A stretch of DNA of 64,000 bases from Phallus indusiatus (lineage: Eukaryota > Basidiomycota > Agaricomycetes > Phallales > Phallaceae), in NCBI GenBank assembly GCA_027605045.1, contig JAQFWX010000009.1, positions 434,001-498,000 of the forward strand. Direction: 5' to 3'. Shown here piece after piece: positions 13,222 through 24,844 of the stretch. The position numbers were made by a program, and so were the translations under genes. How positions within the stretch are numbered: position 1 is the first letter of the stretch; every line of letters begins with the position of its first letter. Under the pieces are notes generated by a model. That model was not told the origin of the DNA. It worked only from the letters and a program-made list of their open reading frames with translations, and searched no databases.

Positions 13222-14963
13222 TTACATCCTTCGTTGTCTTTCAGATCCTTCGGCCTGGCGCCGCCTATATTCCCGTAATTCTTTTGTTTTATCTGGGCCC
13301 CGGACTTTACCCCAACCAGCCAACGGAACAACAATCACAGTTGCATTATCCTCGCTCCCAAGCTCTTCAGCAAACGAAAGAATTGAATTAGCGGCGTGCT
13401 GAGGGTCAGGTGAACATCGTGCGAGATCAACTATCTCGTCATCGGATAGAACAGACGTAATGCCGTCTGAGACTGATACGCTGAAAGCCCATTCAGGACC
13501 TACCATTCCAAATTTAGTACAAATCTGGGTATAACTTGAAGATAAATAAGTATAACCTCTTATTAGTTTTGTTCGTACTTCAGGCTCGGGTGTGACTCCA
13601 AAAGGTTTATATTTGCGATCACCTAATCTGAGGGATTGAAATAAGACTCAGGGAATTCTTTCCGTGTCTGTCTGAGATTTACCCTCTCGTGTTTGCCAAT
13701 GCACCCATCCATCTGATAAACACGTTATTACAAATTTCTTGGGAGACCTCTGCTCTGGGCATACCTCGTTTCACCAAAAGAGTCGCTGATTATACCTGAA
13801 CCACCTAGACGTCTCAAACGGGCTGATTCGCCTCGAGCTTCAGCGTGATGGTCCTCTGTCATAGCATGAGCGTAACCACCATCGGTAGGGCATAATATCA
13901 CTCGGGTATCTCTGAAATCATCAACTTTTATTATGTTATTTTTTACAGATTCACGAAAACACTTGCCCACAGTGTGCTACAGTGAGCGAAACTGTTTCAG
14001 CGGTATAAAATACTTGATGCGGCGTATCGAGGGTGTGAAATAGCGCTACTGACGCGGTTGAACCTTGCTTAGAAGATTCTTTTAATGAGGATAATTGATG
14101 ATCGGCCTAACGCATTATTAGACGAGGTGTCAACGTTTTAGGAGGTTATACAACGTACTTGCAGAAATGCAAGTGTTGCTCTTGCTTCTAGATCCAGCGG
14201 TGGTGTTGCGAAATGGTCGTCCGTTACCCATTGAGCGAGCGCCCCACCTTTAAATCGTTTAAAATATCCACCCAAACTTTTGACCCAGTCATATATTTCG
14301 GGAACTTGAGATTTGTCAACTGTTTCGAAAAGGGAATGTAGTTCCCTCCGTAGGAAATCAGAGACAGTCGACCCGCCGTGGCTAACGTCCGCGTCAATAC
14401 GCGATTTAGAGTGAAGAATACGGACGGATATAGTTGATAACATACCCGTCGTATATTCCAACAAAGACGACCTGGCTTGCTATTTCTTTGCTAGTTCCGT
14501 TAATACCCCATTCAATATTATGAGCCTGCTTTACACTGAGTCGTAGTTCCTCTGGATCTATGGATATGCAAGAGACATTATGGCCATCCTCCTGATAACT
14601 TGACACTCTTGTCAGAGTAAAATACTGACACCATGTAATGCAACATACCTCCTAACACCTCGTGAGACGGCGATGCCAATTACTTTGGGTGAATGTAAAG
14701 GCACACGAATCGTCCCTCCTGGACTTGCGTCAGTGAACCGTCCAAAGCTAATTAGCACTGGCAAAAGGTAAAATCGTCACCTGAGGACACGGGTTCTCGT
14801 ACATAGCTATTGTAAAATCTCCCTTGGGTATTCGAGAGACTGCCATGTATTCGAAATCCCTTGGAGAGACGCCAAAACATGGCATTATGAACCGGGAGAG
14901 ATTTTCATAACTTGAGCGAATAAACATGTCACACCGGGGACTAATCTTGTAACCGACTATCAT
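13222..14963 (-). CDS. PP2C-type protein phosphatase, PTC6-like
   Basis: Mg/Mn-dependent Ser/Thr phosphatase. Nine exons (14803-14963, 14649-14747, 14446-14598, 14159-14381, 13967-14106, 13765-13911, 13683-13712, 13557-13627, 13222-13499) join in phase to 433 residues. PP2C motifs appear in order: SRGVRSYQEDGHN, VFVGIYDGHGGSTVSDFLR, AHCGDTRVIL, ARLRRLGG, MGALANTRGLGDRKYKP, SVSDGITSVLSD and GSEDNATVIVVPLAGW. Overall order and the arginine-rich tail resemble Ptc6, the mitochondrial PP2C of fungi; the first 50 residues are basic and Ser-rich, compatible with but not proof of mitochondrial targeting. The intron after 13967 uses a GC donor (gcaagt), needed to give HCGDT. Starts at 14963 and 14975 are in frame. 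The start overlaps the predicted split start of the next gene. Confidence 0.9.
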
Positions 14964-17037
14964 GTACGCCTCCACTCGCTATCTAATTCCGTCGAAATGC
15001 TAATTATTAATTGAACTTATAGGGGACACGGTTCAAATGACAAGTTGTATATTACACACACAGAGCATTCAGGCCAATGGGGTCAACATACCGCAGGATC
15101 CTCAGGCTTCAAAGCGTACGTGCCTTTAACAGTTTGCATCTTTGGCTAACGATGAACATTATTTTAGGAAATCGAAAGCACCAACACCTCTAGCTCTTAC
15201 TCCCTTCGACTGTTGCTCGCTTTCTCTTCAACCTTTTGAACATCCTGTTTGTGCGAGGAACGAGGATGGCACAGGCACAGTTTTTGATCTAGTGAACATT
15301 ATACCTTGGTTGAAGTACGTACCTTTTTGTTCGCTTTACTACGTGAAATTACCTGTTATCTTACCTTTGGGGTCAGACATCATGATAATAAGCACCCTAC
15401 TACAGGCACAAAGATTGATCCTTCTTCTCTCATCAAGCTCAATTACGCCCGGGATCCCAAGGGAGAAATTCACGACCCTGTGTCGTTTAAACGTTTCAGT
15501 GAACATTCTCATATAGTTGCCATTTCCACTACAGGGAATGTGTTTCTTCATGAGAGTATAAAAGGAAACAGAGACCTTGTGGCAGATGTTGATTTCAAAA
15601 AGTACGCGTCTTGAGTTTCAGGGTTACTTTTATTTTAATGGAATTTAGGGAAGACGTAATTACGCTCCAAAACCCTTATGCCACTGCACTGGCTGTGTCC
15701 AAAGCCACCCCAACAGAGACGAAAACCACGGTCAAGACCACTATTGTTCAGAAGAAGGCGGCGTTACCATGTATGTACATGTTTTATACGCTCGTTCTTT
15801 TATAACCTATGCGAACAGGGAATGCGTCACCTTATTCTACCGGTTTACCGGGTGCATCACTTACCTCGACTTCCGTTGATCCACATACGGCTTCTTCGAC
15901 AGCCCTATACGATGAGGTATGTATCTTCATTTTCTTCATTTTGAAACCAAAATACTAATGAATCATCTTATATAGGAAGAATTGATGTTTGATGCTATCG
16001 CCAATCCCCCGAAAGGGAAAGGTAAAGAAAAAGATGTGGGTAAACGTAGGGCATACGTTCGCGTTGTTACTACGCTTGGTGGAACGAGTTTGAATCTTGA
16101 GCTGTACTGTGAAAAGGCAAGTCCATCGACCCGTTTTTACTGTGTTGTACTCCATGAGCTAACAATACTAAAGGCGCCAAAAACATGTTATAACTTCCTA
16201 ATGCTCGCCAAAGCGGGTAAATACAACAATTGCTTATTCCATCGACTAGTTCCTGATTTCATGGTGTGTGATTTCTCTCTCATAAATCATAAAAGTATTT
16301 CTTTCCGAGACTTTGTTAAAGATCCAGACCGGCGATCCAACAGGAACTGGATCTGGTGGACAATCGCATTGGGGAACTCCCTTTAGGGATGAGTTTGATG
16401 CAAAAAATGCCGCCAAGCATGATAGCAGAGGAATAGTTGCGATGGCGAATAAGGGTCCAAGTACCAATGGGTATGTGTGTAAGCTTGGTTCTTCAGATTC
16501 TTTTTCTTACAATCAAGTCTATTAGTTCACAGTTTTATATCACATTTCGTGCCACACCTAATTTGGATGGAAAACATACGGTTTTTGGGAAGTTAGTAGG
16601 GGGAGAAGATGTTCTTGATGCTCTTGAGCAACTTCCAAGAAAGGAAAAATCCGAGCGACCGGCTAAAGAAGTAAGGATAAAGGAAGTGGTCATGTGGGTT
16701 TCGGTCTGTGTGTTTTGGTGCTATTTGGAGCTAAAATGGTCTTAGATATCAAGATCCTTTTGAAGAGTACAAAACACGATTAGCCCGCAAGCTGGCTCAC
16801 CAAACCGAACTTTCGTCTAAATCGAAAGAATCGCAGCAAAAAGAAGCGACAAATGACATGAACTGGTTCGGGACGAAACTTGGTTCCAATACTAATACTG
16901 TATTAGGAAGCGATGGCGGTGGAGTTGGAAAATACCTTGACTTAAAGCGACCGCGACAGACTCTGTCCACACTGGATGGACCACAGGAGAAAAAGAAGCA
17001 AAAAACGCTAGGCTTTGGAGATTTTTCGAGTTGGTAA
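14962..17037 (+). CDS. U-box/RING cyclophilin, PPIL2 (CYP60) family
   Basis: Nuclear peptidyl-prolyl isomerase with an N-terminal U-box, an E3-ligase and spliceosome-associated type. Exons 15023-15115, 15168-15314, 15377-15601, 15649-15770, 15819-15916, 15976-16116, 16174-16263, 16322-16470, 16526-16693 and 16746-17037 join in phase. Adding AT at 14962-14963 as the first two bases of the start codon gives 508 residues beginning [20 protein letters not shown], as expected for the family. No ATG exists in frame in the second exon, so a spliced start codon is required. The U-box region shows [16 protein letters not shown] and [13 protein letters not shown]. The cyclophilin domain shows [39 protein letters not shown] and [15 protein letters not shown]. 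The C-terminus GFGDFSSW is typical. The intron after 16116 has a GC donor (gcaagt). Confidence 0.94.
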
Positions 17038-17889
17038 TATATTTGTAATTTCCGAATTCAGCGACTGGCAGAGTCGGGTTTCATGAAAGCTTGAAGTCCC
17101 AGAATAAGTAACAATCGGCAGCTCACACGACCGTATATGATTCAGAGTCGTTCGGCGATAACATCATCAACAGCCGATTTCTCCCTTCATTATTCCTCGC
17201 TGTGTGGCAATCGATTCAGGATCAATGGCTGTTAAGGGGGCGTTAAGGGCGGTAATTAATAGCCCTGTATGATTTATGACAGTGTAAGGTGGGGCGGTCG
17301 TTATAGTTTAGGTTCTTATGAGCATGTCAAAGCAGGAGAAATGAGAAAACAAGCATTTGGTGTCGCCTGGGATCATAAGACATGTTGTAAACGAATATTC
17401 CTAATACAACAAATATTTACTCGGGGAACACTACTTGCCAACTGTGCTCAATGTTTTGCACTATAATCCGATTGACATAAGAACCAAGGCCTGCTGGCAT
17501 TGCCATGTATTAGACGCCGAACTCCAAAATTCCTGTGGCTCCAACTTCTGCGAATTTGGACTGAATCCCAGATATCAAAATACGCAAAAAAATATAATAT
17601 TCTGTGAGTGGCATAATTTTAATCACTAGATCTCTTTGAAGATAATTTCATTCGGCTGCTCTGGCGACTCGGAGTGGGCTTGACGTATGCACTGTGCAGC
17701 TTGGCCAAGTCTTGGCGCAATTATTACAATGACGTCAACGAGTCAAATTTTGCTCGAGGGTCGTCCAAGGTCTCAAATGACCGTGCGGCTATGTTAGAGG
17801 TCTGGCACACTTAAAGAGTGGAATTGTCTCAGGGAGAATGTCAAATATTTTACCCTATTCTTTATTTTAAATCCTTCCCACAAGTAATT
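17038..17889. other. intergenic region
   Basis: About 850 bp downstream of the cyclophilin and upstream of a small secreted-protein gene. I see only scattered short open frames without protein-like content, and no repeat or RNA gene that I can support. The last 200 bp presumably contain the promoter of the gene at 17890. Confidence 0.5.
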
Positions 17890-18613
17890 ATGGTCGCTAT
17901 TCGTTTTCTATTATTGCCAGTTCTTGGAGCTGCGTTCGCCTCAGCTCAAAGTACGTATAACGCTTGGTTTCACTTTTTTAAGTTTGATTTTACTTATCGT
18001 TGCAGTCGACAGCGTTTTCAATGATTTCACCTCTGATGGTGCGTTTACCTCTGTGAACTTTATATCACGAGCAGACTTTTGACTCCTGTTTTTCAGCTGC
18101 CTCTCTCCTTTCCAAGGCAACCTCTGCGATTGAGAGTGTAGCCACAGATGGAGCTTCAAAAGCAGTTAGTGTTGGTGAAGTAATTACGAGTGCCGCAGGT
18201 AATGTTGAGGAGAAGGTGACAAGTACGTGTTTTGAATGCTTACCCTTCGAAACAAAAGCGTCGATTCTCACTTTTTGACAATAAATGCAGGTGCGGCAGG
18301 AAGCGTCTTTACCATTATCACATCCGACGGTGGCAAGGCAGTTACTTTGGGTACTTCCGGTGTTGGAACCGCTGTCAGCGATCTCACCCAGTTTTACGCA
18401 TCCGCCACCTCTGCTGCAGGAGTCGCTGCCACAGGCAATCATAAGTATGTCCTTTGTTGTATCAAAGCCTGAGAATGAATTAGCTGATTTACAAACCTAC
18501 AACGTAATAGTGGCGGCGTTGGGCATCTACACAATCAATATTCAATGACTTTATTCGCAAGCTTTGGCGCTATTGTTGGAGGCTTCGTTGTCGGTGCCCG
18601 GATGGTGTTGTGA
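17890..18613 (+). CDS. small secreted Ala/Ser/Thr-rich protein, probable GPI anchor
   Basis: Five short exons (17890-17950, 18006-18038, 18097-18222, 18291-18444, 18511-18613) join in phase to 158 residues. The first 20 residues (MVAIRFLLLPVLGAAFASAQ) are a classic signal peptide with an Ala-x-Ala type cleavage site. The middle is rich in Ala, Ser, Thr and Val with little charge (for example SLLSKATSAIESVATDGASK). The C-terminus ends in a hydrophobic segment, MTLFASFGAIVGGFVVGA, just before the stop, the layout of a GPI-anchor signal. No cysteine pattern of hydrophobins is present. Small anchored cell-surface proteins of this kind are common in Agaricomycetes; the function is unknown. Confidence 0.8.
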
Positions 18614-18964
18614 AACCCATAGTAATTCTATTATACATGTATCTTGGACTAACTGTTATCTATATTACGAGGGTTATGGCTCAAATTAAATATGATACTT
18701 AATGCCATGCTCTTGACCTTTTGAAGACTTCGAGATCAAAAACACAAAGTTAGCATACATGTAACATGTACATGGATACTTCCTCTCCGTAACAACGTCA
18801 GAATGTGATAACAACACTACATCTCAAAGAATTTTTTATTTTTTCCTATACTTACTACTGTGTGGTCTGATAGACAAATACTCTACCCGAAGTCCAAGCG
18901 AAGTCTCGAGAAGGATGGATCTGCTCTTAGGTAAGCCACAATTTGACGGGTTTGACGTCGATAG
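18614..18964. other. intergenic region upstream of the PPR gene
   Basis: About 350 bp holding the 3' UTR of the small secreted protein gene and the promoter of the PPR gene. Nothing specific is recognisable. Confidence 0.45.
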
Positions 18965-21127
18965 ATGCTCCGTGTCTATCCACGCCTGCAAGGACTTTTA
19001 CCTTCTAGTCTGCTGGAGCTTGTATACGTTACCCCATCACACAAACAATACCGGAGAACTTTATACCTGACCGCCAATTATCATGCTTTCACACCAATTC
19101 GACCCCGAAACGGACAGCGTTGGATGTCCATATCGTATGAGCCGCTGACCTCGCTGAGGCTTGCCATAGGCGAGAAAAATCTGAATGAGGTCAAAAACGT
19201 GTACAATGAATTGGCCACAAATCAGTCGTTGGACATGGTCACATATCGCGACTGGATGAGCGTCGCGTTCATGATGAAAGATCCTTCTTCATCGGACTAC
19301 GACGCGTTTGATGAAAAGCTGGCTATTCACTGTGCAGCCTACGGATTTGTGGATTCTCTTAAAAGGCGGATGACCTTTCTTTTCGATACAGGAGATTACG
19401 ACACTGTTATCTCCTTGTATGATCAGTATTTCGTCGAATACGAACGGAGAAAGGTTCTGGTGTCCCAAGACTTACATACAGACATCTCGTCGCCTGATGT
19501 GATGCCCGACGACACAGCGCTCATGGACGAGAACTCAGAATCCAAATATACGCCGTCAGCTGTTGCTGAGCTATTACTGCTTTTGGTCGCTGCTTGTGCC
19601 GTCAAGGGTGATTTCGATGGTGCATTCCGTCGTTTTATAGAGTCTCCGATGATCGTTCGAGTCAAGGCACCCAGGATAACGGCGTTTTGCAATGCTCATC
19701 TGGAGTACCAACCCGAAATTGTGCAGCGAGTTAGGGAATGGACAAAAGAGTTGGTTTTGTGTCGCTTAATCTCTCGACAAGGTTCCCTCGATAGGTACCT
19801 CATGGGCCTCGCCGCGGACAACAAAGTTACTACATTGCAGGAACTCTATGAACGGGTCATTGAGCATTGTGACGATCCTACCAAAATCTTGTGCCTGGTT
19901 CAGAACGAGCAAACCCCTAAAGAATCAAATGGGTCTAAGCAATTAGCTGTCCCAGAGAACACTTGGGGTTCGTTTCTTCGTGCCTTCTCTAAATGTAACC
20001 GGTACGACCTTATCGGGAAACTTTGGGGCGATATCAGATCAAGAGGATTGGTTCCAAACCGATATGCACGCAATGTCTTGCTAGAAACCTTTGGTTGGTT
20101 TGGACATCTCGACAAGTCTATTGCGGTTTGGGAGGACATGCTCAGTGCCGGAATTGAGCCTAATCATATTAGCTATGGAGCAATGATTAAAGCATATTTC
20201 CGAGCGCGTCAGCCTGCGGAAGCTCTTGCTATGTTCGATCAATTCCGCAAGATTACCAGGGAAGAGCGAGGCGAAGCAGCGTTAAGAGAACGAGGATTGC
20301 TGCCGTTATATAATATCGTTCTTCACGGTCTCTTAACCAATAAGGCGTATCCAAAGGCTCAGAAAATGTTAGAGGATATGCAAAAGCATGGTCCGACGCC
20401 GGACGTAACGACATACAACGTTTTCTTACGCTTTCACGGACGGGTTGGTGATCTACAAGCCGTTGGTCGTACACTTCAAAAGATGAAGGAACTGAAGATT
20501 GATCCGGATGTTTATTCTTTTACCACCGTCCTTTCACCACTTTACAAGGCTGGAAATCAGGACGCACATACGTCCTTACTCAATATTATGATGTCGATGG
20601 GCCTTCGACCAAACGTCGCAATGTACAGCGCTATCATTAACTTTCTCGTACGAGAAGGCGGTCAGACGAATCTTGAAAACGCTGTTTCCCTGCTAGACCA
20701 TATGGAGAATCGTGGGGACAAAGCTAGTCGACCGAACGACATCACATACACTTCTTTACTGGGCGGAATTCATCGCGATCCCTCGTTGACACCTGATCAA
20801 GTCAAGATGTATACCGACAACATATTCAAAAGAATGCGACGAAACGGCGTACTACCCAATCGTATAATGTATCACTATTTAATCAAAGCGTGTCTAGAGA
20901 ATCCGGAGGCGCGGGGATTACAACAGGGGCTTCAATATTACAAGGAGATGAGTGATAGAGGTTTTACTATTACTGATCGGACGTGGTATGTTATCATATC
21001 TTCACTGCTGAGACGTGGAGACGTAGAAAAAGCGGTGGATATTGTGAATGACATGCATCAAATGGGGCATGAGCCGGAAGAATCCCTTAGTAGACTTGTA
21101 GATAAAGTGCGAATGGCGATGAGGTAG
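18965..21127 (+). CDS. pentatricopeptide repeat (PPR) protein, mitochondrial type
   Basis: A single 720-residue open frame without introns, exceptional in this window. The N-terminus is basic and hydroxylated with few acids (MLRVYPRLQGLLPSSLLELV), consistent with mitochondrial import. From about residue 370 there are consecutive 35-residue PPR units, recognisable by NVLLETFGWFGHLDKSIAV, ISYGAMIKAYFRARQPAEAL, TYNVFLRFHGRVGDLQAVG, YSFTTVLSPLYKAGNQ, MYSAIINFLVREGG and MYHYLIKACLENPEARG. Such proteins bind organellar transcripts and help their processing, stability or translation; the RNA target cannot be inferred. Absence of introns is frequent in fungal PPR genes and does not by itself suggest transfer. 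Confidence 0.9.
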   Translation: MLRVYPRLQGLLPSSLLELVYVTPSHKQYRRTLYLTANYHAFTPIRPRNGQRWMSISYEPLTSLRLAIGEKNLNEVKNVYNELATNQSLDMVTYRDWMSVAFMMKDPSSSDYDAFDEKLAIHCAAYGFVDSLKRRMTFLFDTGDYDTVISLYDQYFVEYERRKVLVSQDLHTDISSPDVMPDDTALMDENSESKYTPSAVAELLLLLVAACAVKGDFDGAFRRFIESPMIVRVKAPRITAFCNAHLEYQPEIVQRVREWTKELVLCRLISRQGSLDRYLMGLAADNKVTTLQELYERVIEHCDDPTKILCLVQNEQTPKESNGSKQLAVPENTWGSFLRAFSKCNRYDLIGKLWGDIRSRGLVPNRYARNVLLETFGWFGHLDKSIAVWEDMLSAGIEPNHISYGAMIKAYFRARQPAEALAMFDQFRKITREERGEAALRERGLLPLYNIVLHGLLTNKAYPKAQKMLEDMQKHGPTPDVTTYNVFLRFHGRVGDLQAVGRTLQKMKELKIDPDVYSFTTVLSPLYKAGNQDAHTSLLNIMMSMGLRPNVAMYSAIINFLVREGGQTNLENAVSLLDHMENRGDKASRPNDITYTSLLGGIHRDPSLTPDQVKMYTDNIFKRMRRNGVLPNRIMYHYLIKACLENPEARGLQQGLQYYKEMSDRGFTITDRTWYVIISSLLRRGDVEKAVDIVNDMHQMGHEPEESLSRLVDKVRMAMR

Positions 21128-21247
21128 TTGCGAACAATATAATACAATAGTTTATTGCATTCAACTCCGTGAAGATAGTGCCCCAAAGAAAAACTGCTTG
21201 GTAAACCCGAACGTTAGGTATCTTGTATACGCTACATTTGACAAAAT

Positions 21248-21520
21248 TCACATGTTAACTAACACTTCAGGTGAAATTCTTGAAAACATACCCCAATGAC
21301 TCCACTTTCGACCTAGCCATTTGCCTACAAATGGTAAGAGCACAATTGAGAATATGGTTTGCAATTGCTCTAAGCTTTCCTCCCACTCGCGTTGTGCAAG
21401 ACGGTATTCTTCTTCATAGTCGTCAGATATTTCGCTTGAAGATTCAGAAGATGAGGGAGAGGGAGAGGATGAGTGAATCGACAAGCGGCTCGAGTTCATT
21501 GTCGTCTGCAGCGGCGACAC
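21248..21520 (-). CDS. MIM2-like mitochondrial outer-membrane import protein
   Basis: Short protein of about 80-90 residues: a Ser-rich head, an acidic stretch (ISDDYEEEYRLAQREWEESL) and one hydrophobic segment (TIFSIVLLPFVGKWLGRKW) near the C-terminus. A WEESL-type acidic helix followed by a single membrane span ending in GK-LGRK is the pattern I associate with Mim2, partner of Mim1 in inserting outer-membrane proteins. ATG 21520 and a second in-frame ATG at codon 8 are both possible. A 33-base stretch flanked by gtatgt and ttag within the last codons contains no stop and is a multiple of three, so splicing it would only replace the last residues. The gene is convergent with the PPR gene. 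Confidence 0.62.
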   Translation of the reverse strand: MSPLQTTMNSSRLSIHSSSPSPSSSESSSEISDDYEEEYRLAQREWEESLEQLQTIFSIVLLPFVGKWLGRKWSHWGMFSRISPEVLVNM

Positions 21521-21724
21521 CGAGAGTCACCGGCTTTGAAGAATGCGCGCTTGCTTTTTAGAGTTTAGACGCCCGAAGTGGAGCCAACTAAACCAATAAG
21601 CTGCTAATTCATTTCACAATTTTACGTGTCGTCCTCGAGAGCACTGCTCTTGCCACGACGAAAAACTTATCAGAGACCCAATCTTTCCTGTCTCTTACTT
21701 GACCCCGACTAATCTCAATGTGCC

Positions 21725-24383
21725 ATGTTCGAACACCTTCACGGTTCCACGCAACATAAGGTAGTCGGCAAACCCCTTCTTTACGCTATATCATGTTTTG
21801 CGAGTGTAGGAGTGTTTTTGGTGAGTACTTTCTCAAAACTGCGGTTTTTAACTGCTTAATCTAATCTTTCTATAGTTTGGTTACGACCAAGGGTATGTGC
21901 ATACAACTATTACGGACTGACCGGTACCGACCCTCTCAAACATCTTGTGTATCAGCGTTATGTCCGGAATCATAACAGGTCCTTATTTCAAGCAGTACTT
22001 TCATCAACCTTTACCCTATGAAGTTGGTACGATGGTCGCTGTCCTCGAAATTGGTGCTTTTGGTACGTCGAGCTTCTCTCCTGTCTCCCGACTAACATCC
22101 TCTGAACAACATTACTGTAGTTACTTCAATTGCTGCCGGGCGAGTGGCCGATATTATTGGTAGAAGAATGACGCTCTTTTGGGGTGCGGCCATTTTTACA
22201 TTAGGGGGTGCGATTCAGACAGGAACTACTGGCTATGCCGTCATGGTTCTCGGTCGCATTGTCAGTGGATTCGGAGTGGGCCTTTTATCGTCAGAATCTA
22301 ACTAAATAGTCTTGGTGAAATATGCACTGACGCGCCTTCATTAGAACAATCGTCCCTATTTACCAAAGTGAAGTGTCACCTGCGGAGCATGTATGTTCTC
22401 CTATCTGTTTCCCACATGAATTGCGTGCTAAAACGATAATTAGCGAGGCGCTCTTGCATGTATGGAATTTACCGGAAACATTCTTGGATATGCTTCCTCC
22501 GTGGTATGATCATTCTCTAATTTGAAACGGAAGGCAATGATATGAAAAACAACGTTGATTACAGTGGGTTGATTACTTCTGTTCGTTCATCGATTCAGAC
22601 GCTTCCTGGAGGTTGCCGCTGTTCATGCAATGTGTCATTGGCGCCATATTAGCTATCGGATCGTTATTCATGCCTGAAAGCCCTCGGTCAGTGAATGTAT
22701 TTTTCGTGCTCTACTTCGCAAGCTGACATCGAAAAGGTGGCTCATTGACGTTGGGCGCGATGAGGAAGGTTTAATCGTTATCGCAGACCTGCACGGAGGC
22801 GATTTAGATAACCCAAAAACCAGGGAAGAATTCCGTGAGATTAGGGAAACTGTTGAACAAGAAGTGTGTTTTTGGTCTGATATACTACGAATGCCTTGGT
22901 TAATATCCGCTAGCGCATTTCGGGCGACCGAACATACGCGGCTATGTGGACTAAATACAAATATCGGGTTCTAATTGCAATGTCATCACAAGCGTTTGCC
23001 CAACTGGTAAGTTTAATAAAACAACTTCTTTTATCATTATAGAGTGAACTTCTTTATGTGTAGAATGGCATTAATGGTAGGCCTTCAATTTATCGTTCAA
23101 GGGTTCTGTCGAAATAACGCTATTACAGTAATATCCTACTATGCCCGTACGTTAAACTATGGATTTATCTACAATACGTCTCATACTGACTTGTTTGATA
23201 GCCCTGGTCTTTGAACGTACGTGTTGGATTTTTCTTGTCCTTTCACACTCGCTATAAATGAACAGAGGCCGGTTGGGTCGGTCGAGATGCACTATTGATG
23301 ACTGGTATTAATGCAATAATTTACGTTGCGAGTACCATTCCGACGTTGGTTTTCGATTGATTTGAATTGCCGAATTCTTATGCGCGTTTAGATGGTTCCT
23401 TGTTGACTGGTGGGGTAGGCGAACCATCCTGTTATCAGGAGCCGTCATTGTATGTATATCGTTTATGCTTACTTCTTTTAATTATCTTGAAATTTTCAGA
23501 TGATGATTGCACTTTTTACCACCGGTTATTGGATGAAGATAGATGTGCCCATGACGCCAAATGCCGTAGTTGCCTGTGTTATCATTTTCAATGCAGCTTT
23601 CGGATATAGGTTGGTTTTCATATTTTCATAACGGTCTAGTCCTGACAGTTAATTTAAGTTGGGGACCGGTTCCGTGGCTTTACCCACCAGAAGTTAGTAA
23701 CTCCCAAGTATTCGGAGATGTTATTTGACCGTTTTCGAAGATTATGCCTCTTGCGCATCGCGCAAAAGGTGTTTCGCTATCTACAGCTACGGTAGGTCGG
23801 GCCGTATAATACTTATAAGCTCGGACTTATACAGTGGTTACGTAGAACTGGCTTTTTAATTGGTTGGTTGGCCAAATAACACCTACTTTGCAAAGTACCA
23901 TTACATGGCGGTTATACCCAATGCACGGATTCTTTTGTGCTTGTAGTTTTGTTTTAGGTAGGATCTATTACTTACCAAAATGTTTCACAAACTAATATTC
24001 TCGCCTAGTATACTTCCGTATGTTCCTATCTCAAATATCCCAGGTGAAAATACTCATCCTGACTAATTTCCAAAGTCTATCCCGAAACAAAGGGAGTTCC
24101 GTTGGAGGAAATGGACCGTGTTTTCGGAGAAGGTACGTTATTTGACAGCTATTTTACACTCTAAGCCAGTTTTTTTGAGATGATATATGCAGAACCGCTC
24201 AGCGACGGAGAAGAATCCGAAAGAGCGTCTCTTGTTAGGTCCGGCCGACAATTTGAACGCGTTGATTCGAACGCATCGCGAGAACATTCCAGCAGGGACA
24301 ATTGGTACGGTAAACTTCTTGGGCCCAATAATCAGCGCCAAACGGGATATCAACGTGTCGATACCGAGGAAGGCGGCGACTAG
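21725..24383 (+). CDS. MFS sugar transporter
   Basis: Twelve-helix plasma-membrane sugar/H+ symporter type, spread over many short exons beginning MFEHLHGSTQHKVVGKPLLY. Family signatures follow in order: GYDQGVMSGIITGPYF, GRVADIIGRRMTLFWGA, GRIVSGFGVGLLS with PIYQSEVSPAEHRGAL, MPESPRWLID before the central loop, then NGINVISYYAPLVFE, VDWWGRRTILLSG, FGYSWGPVPWLYPPEIMPL and a C-terminal YPETKGVPLEEMDRVFGE. The cytosolic tail is hydrophilic and ends at 24383. Motifs and length of roughly 550 residues are those of fungal monosaccharide transporters; the sugar specificity cannot be assigned. Exons were followed by motif continuity, and not every boundary was phase-checked. Confidence 0.88.
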
Positions 24384-24844
24384 TTCTTTCCTATTCGTAC
24401 AGTAAATTCTTTGTTGTCCGGTCGCTTTGTAGTCTTCTCATAAAGACCTACAGTTTGTTGTTTTGGTCACCATGATCATCGTCTGTTAGCATAGTATATC
24501 AATATCTACCGCTAATGTACCTATTTATTGTAACAAGTTCATCGGATACATGCAACGCCTCATCTGAATTTATGCATAGACGTATTCTCACTCTTATTCG
24601 GGAAGCATAAGATGATGGTATTGAAAATAATGAGTTTCTTTATGAGGGTCGCCAAATGGTCATAAAGAATGCTCTAATCCCTGACCAATCCCATGTGTAA
24701 GGGCAGAATCTGATACGAGGGTTATTAAAAGCAACAAATACAACGACGAGAAAAAAATACCGTGTGACTTGATATTATTATTATTTCCACTTTTTTCACA
24801 CGTCTTCATGTAACAACACGTACTCTTTTGTTGAAAGGCCGAAT
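24384..24844. other. intergenic region between convergent genes
   Basis: About 460 bp separate the stop of the sugar transporter (+) from the stop of the FHA-domain gene (-). It is AT-rich and should hold two 3' UTRs. No further feature is recognisable. Confidence 0.5.
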
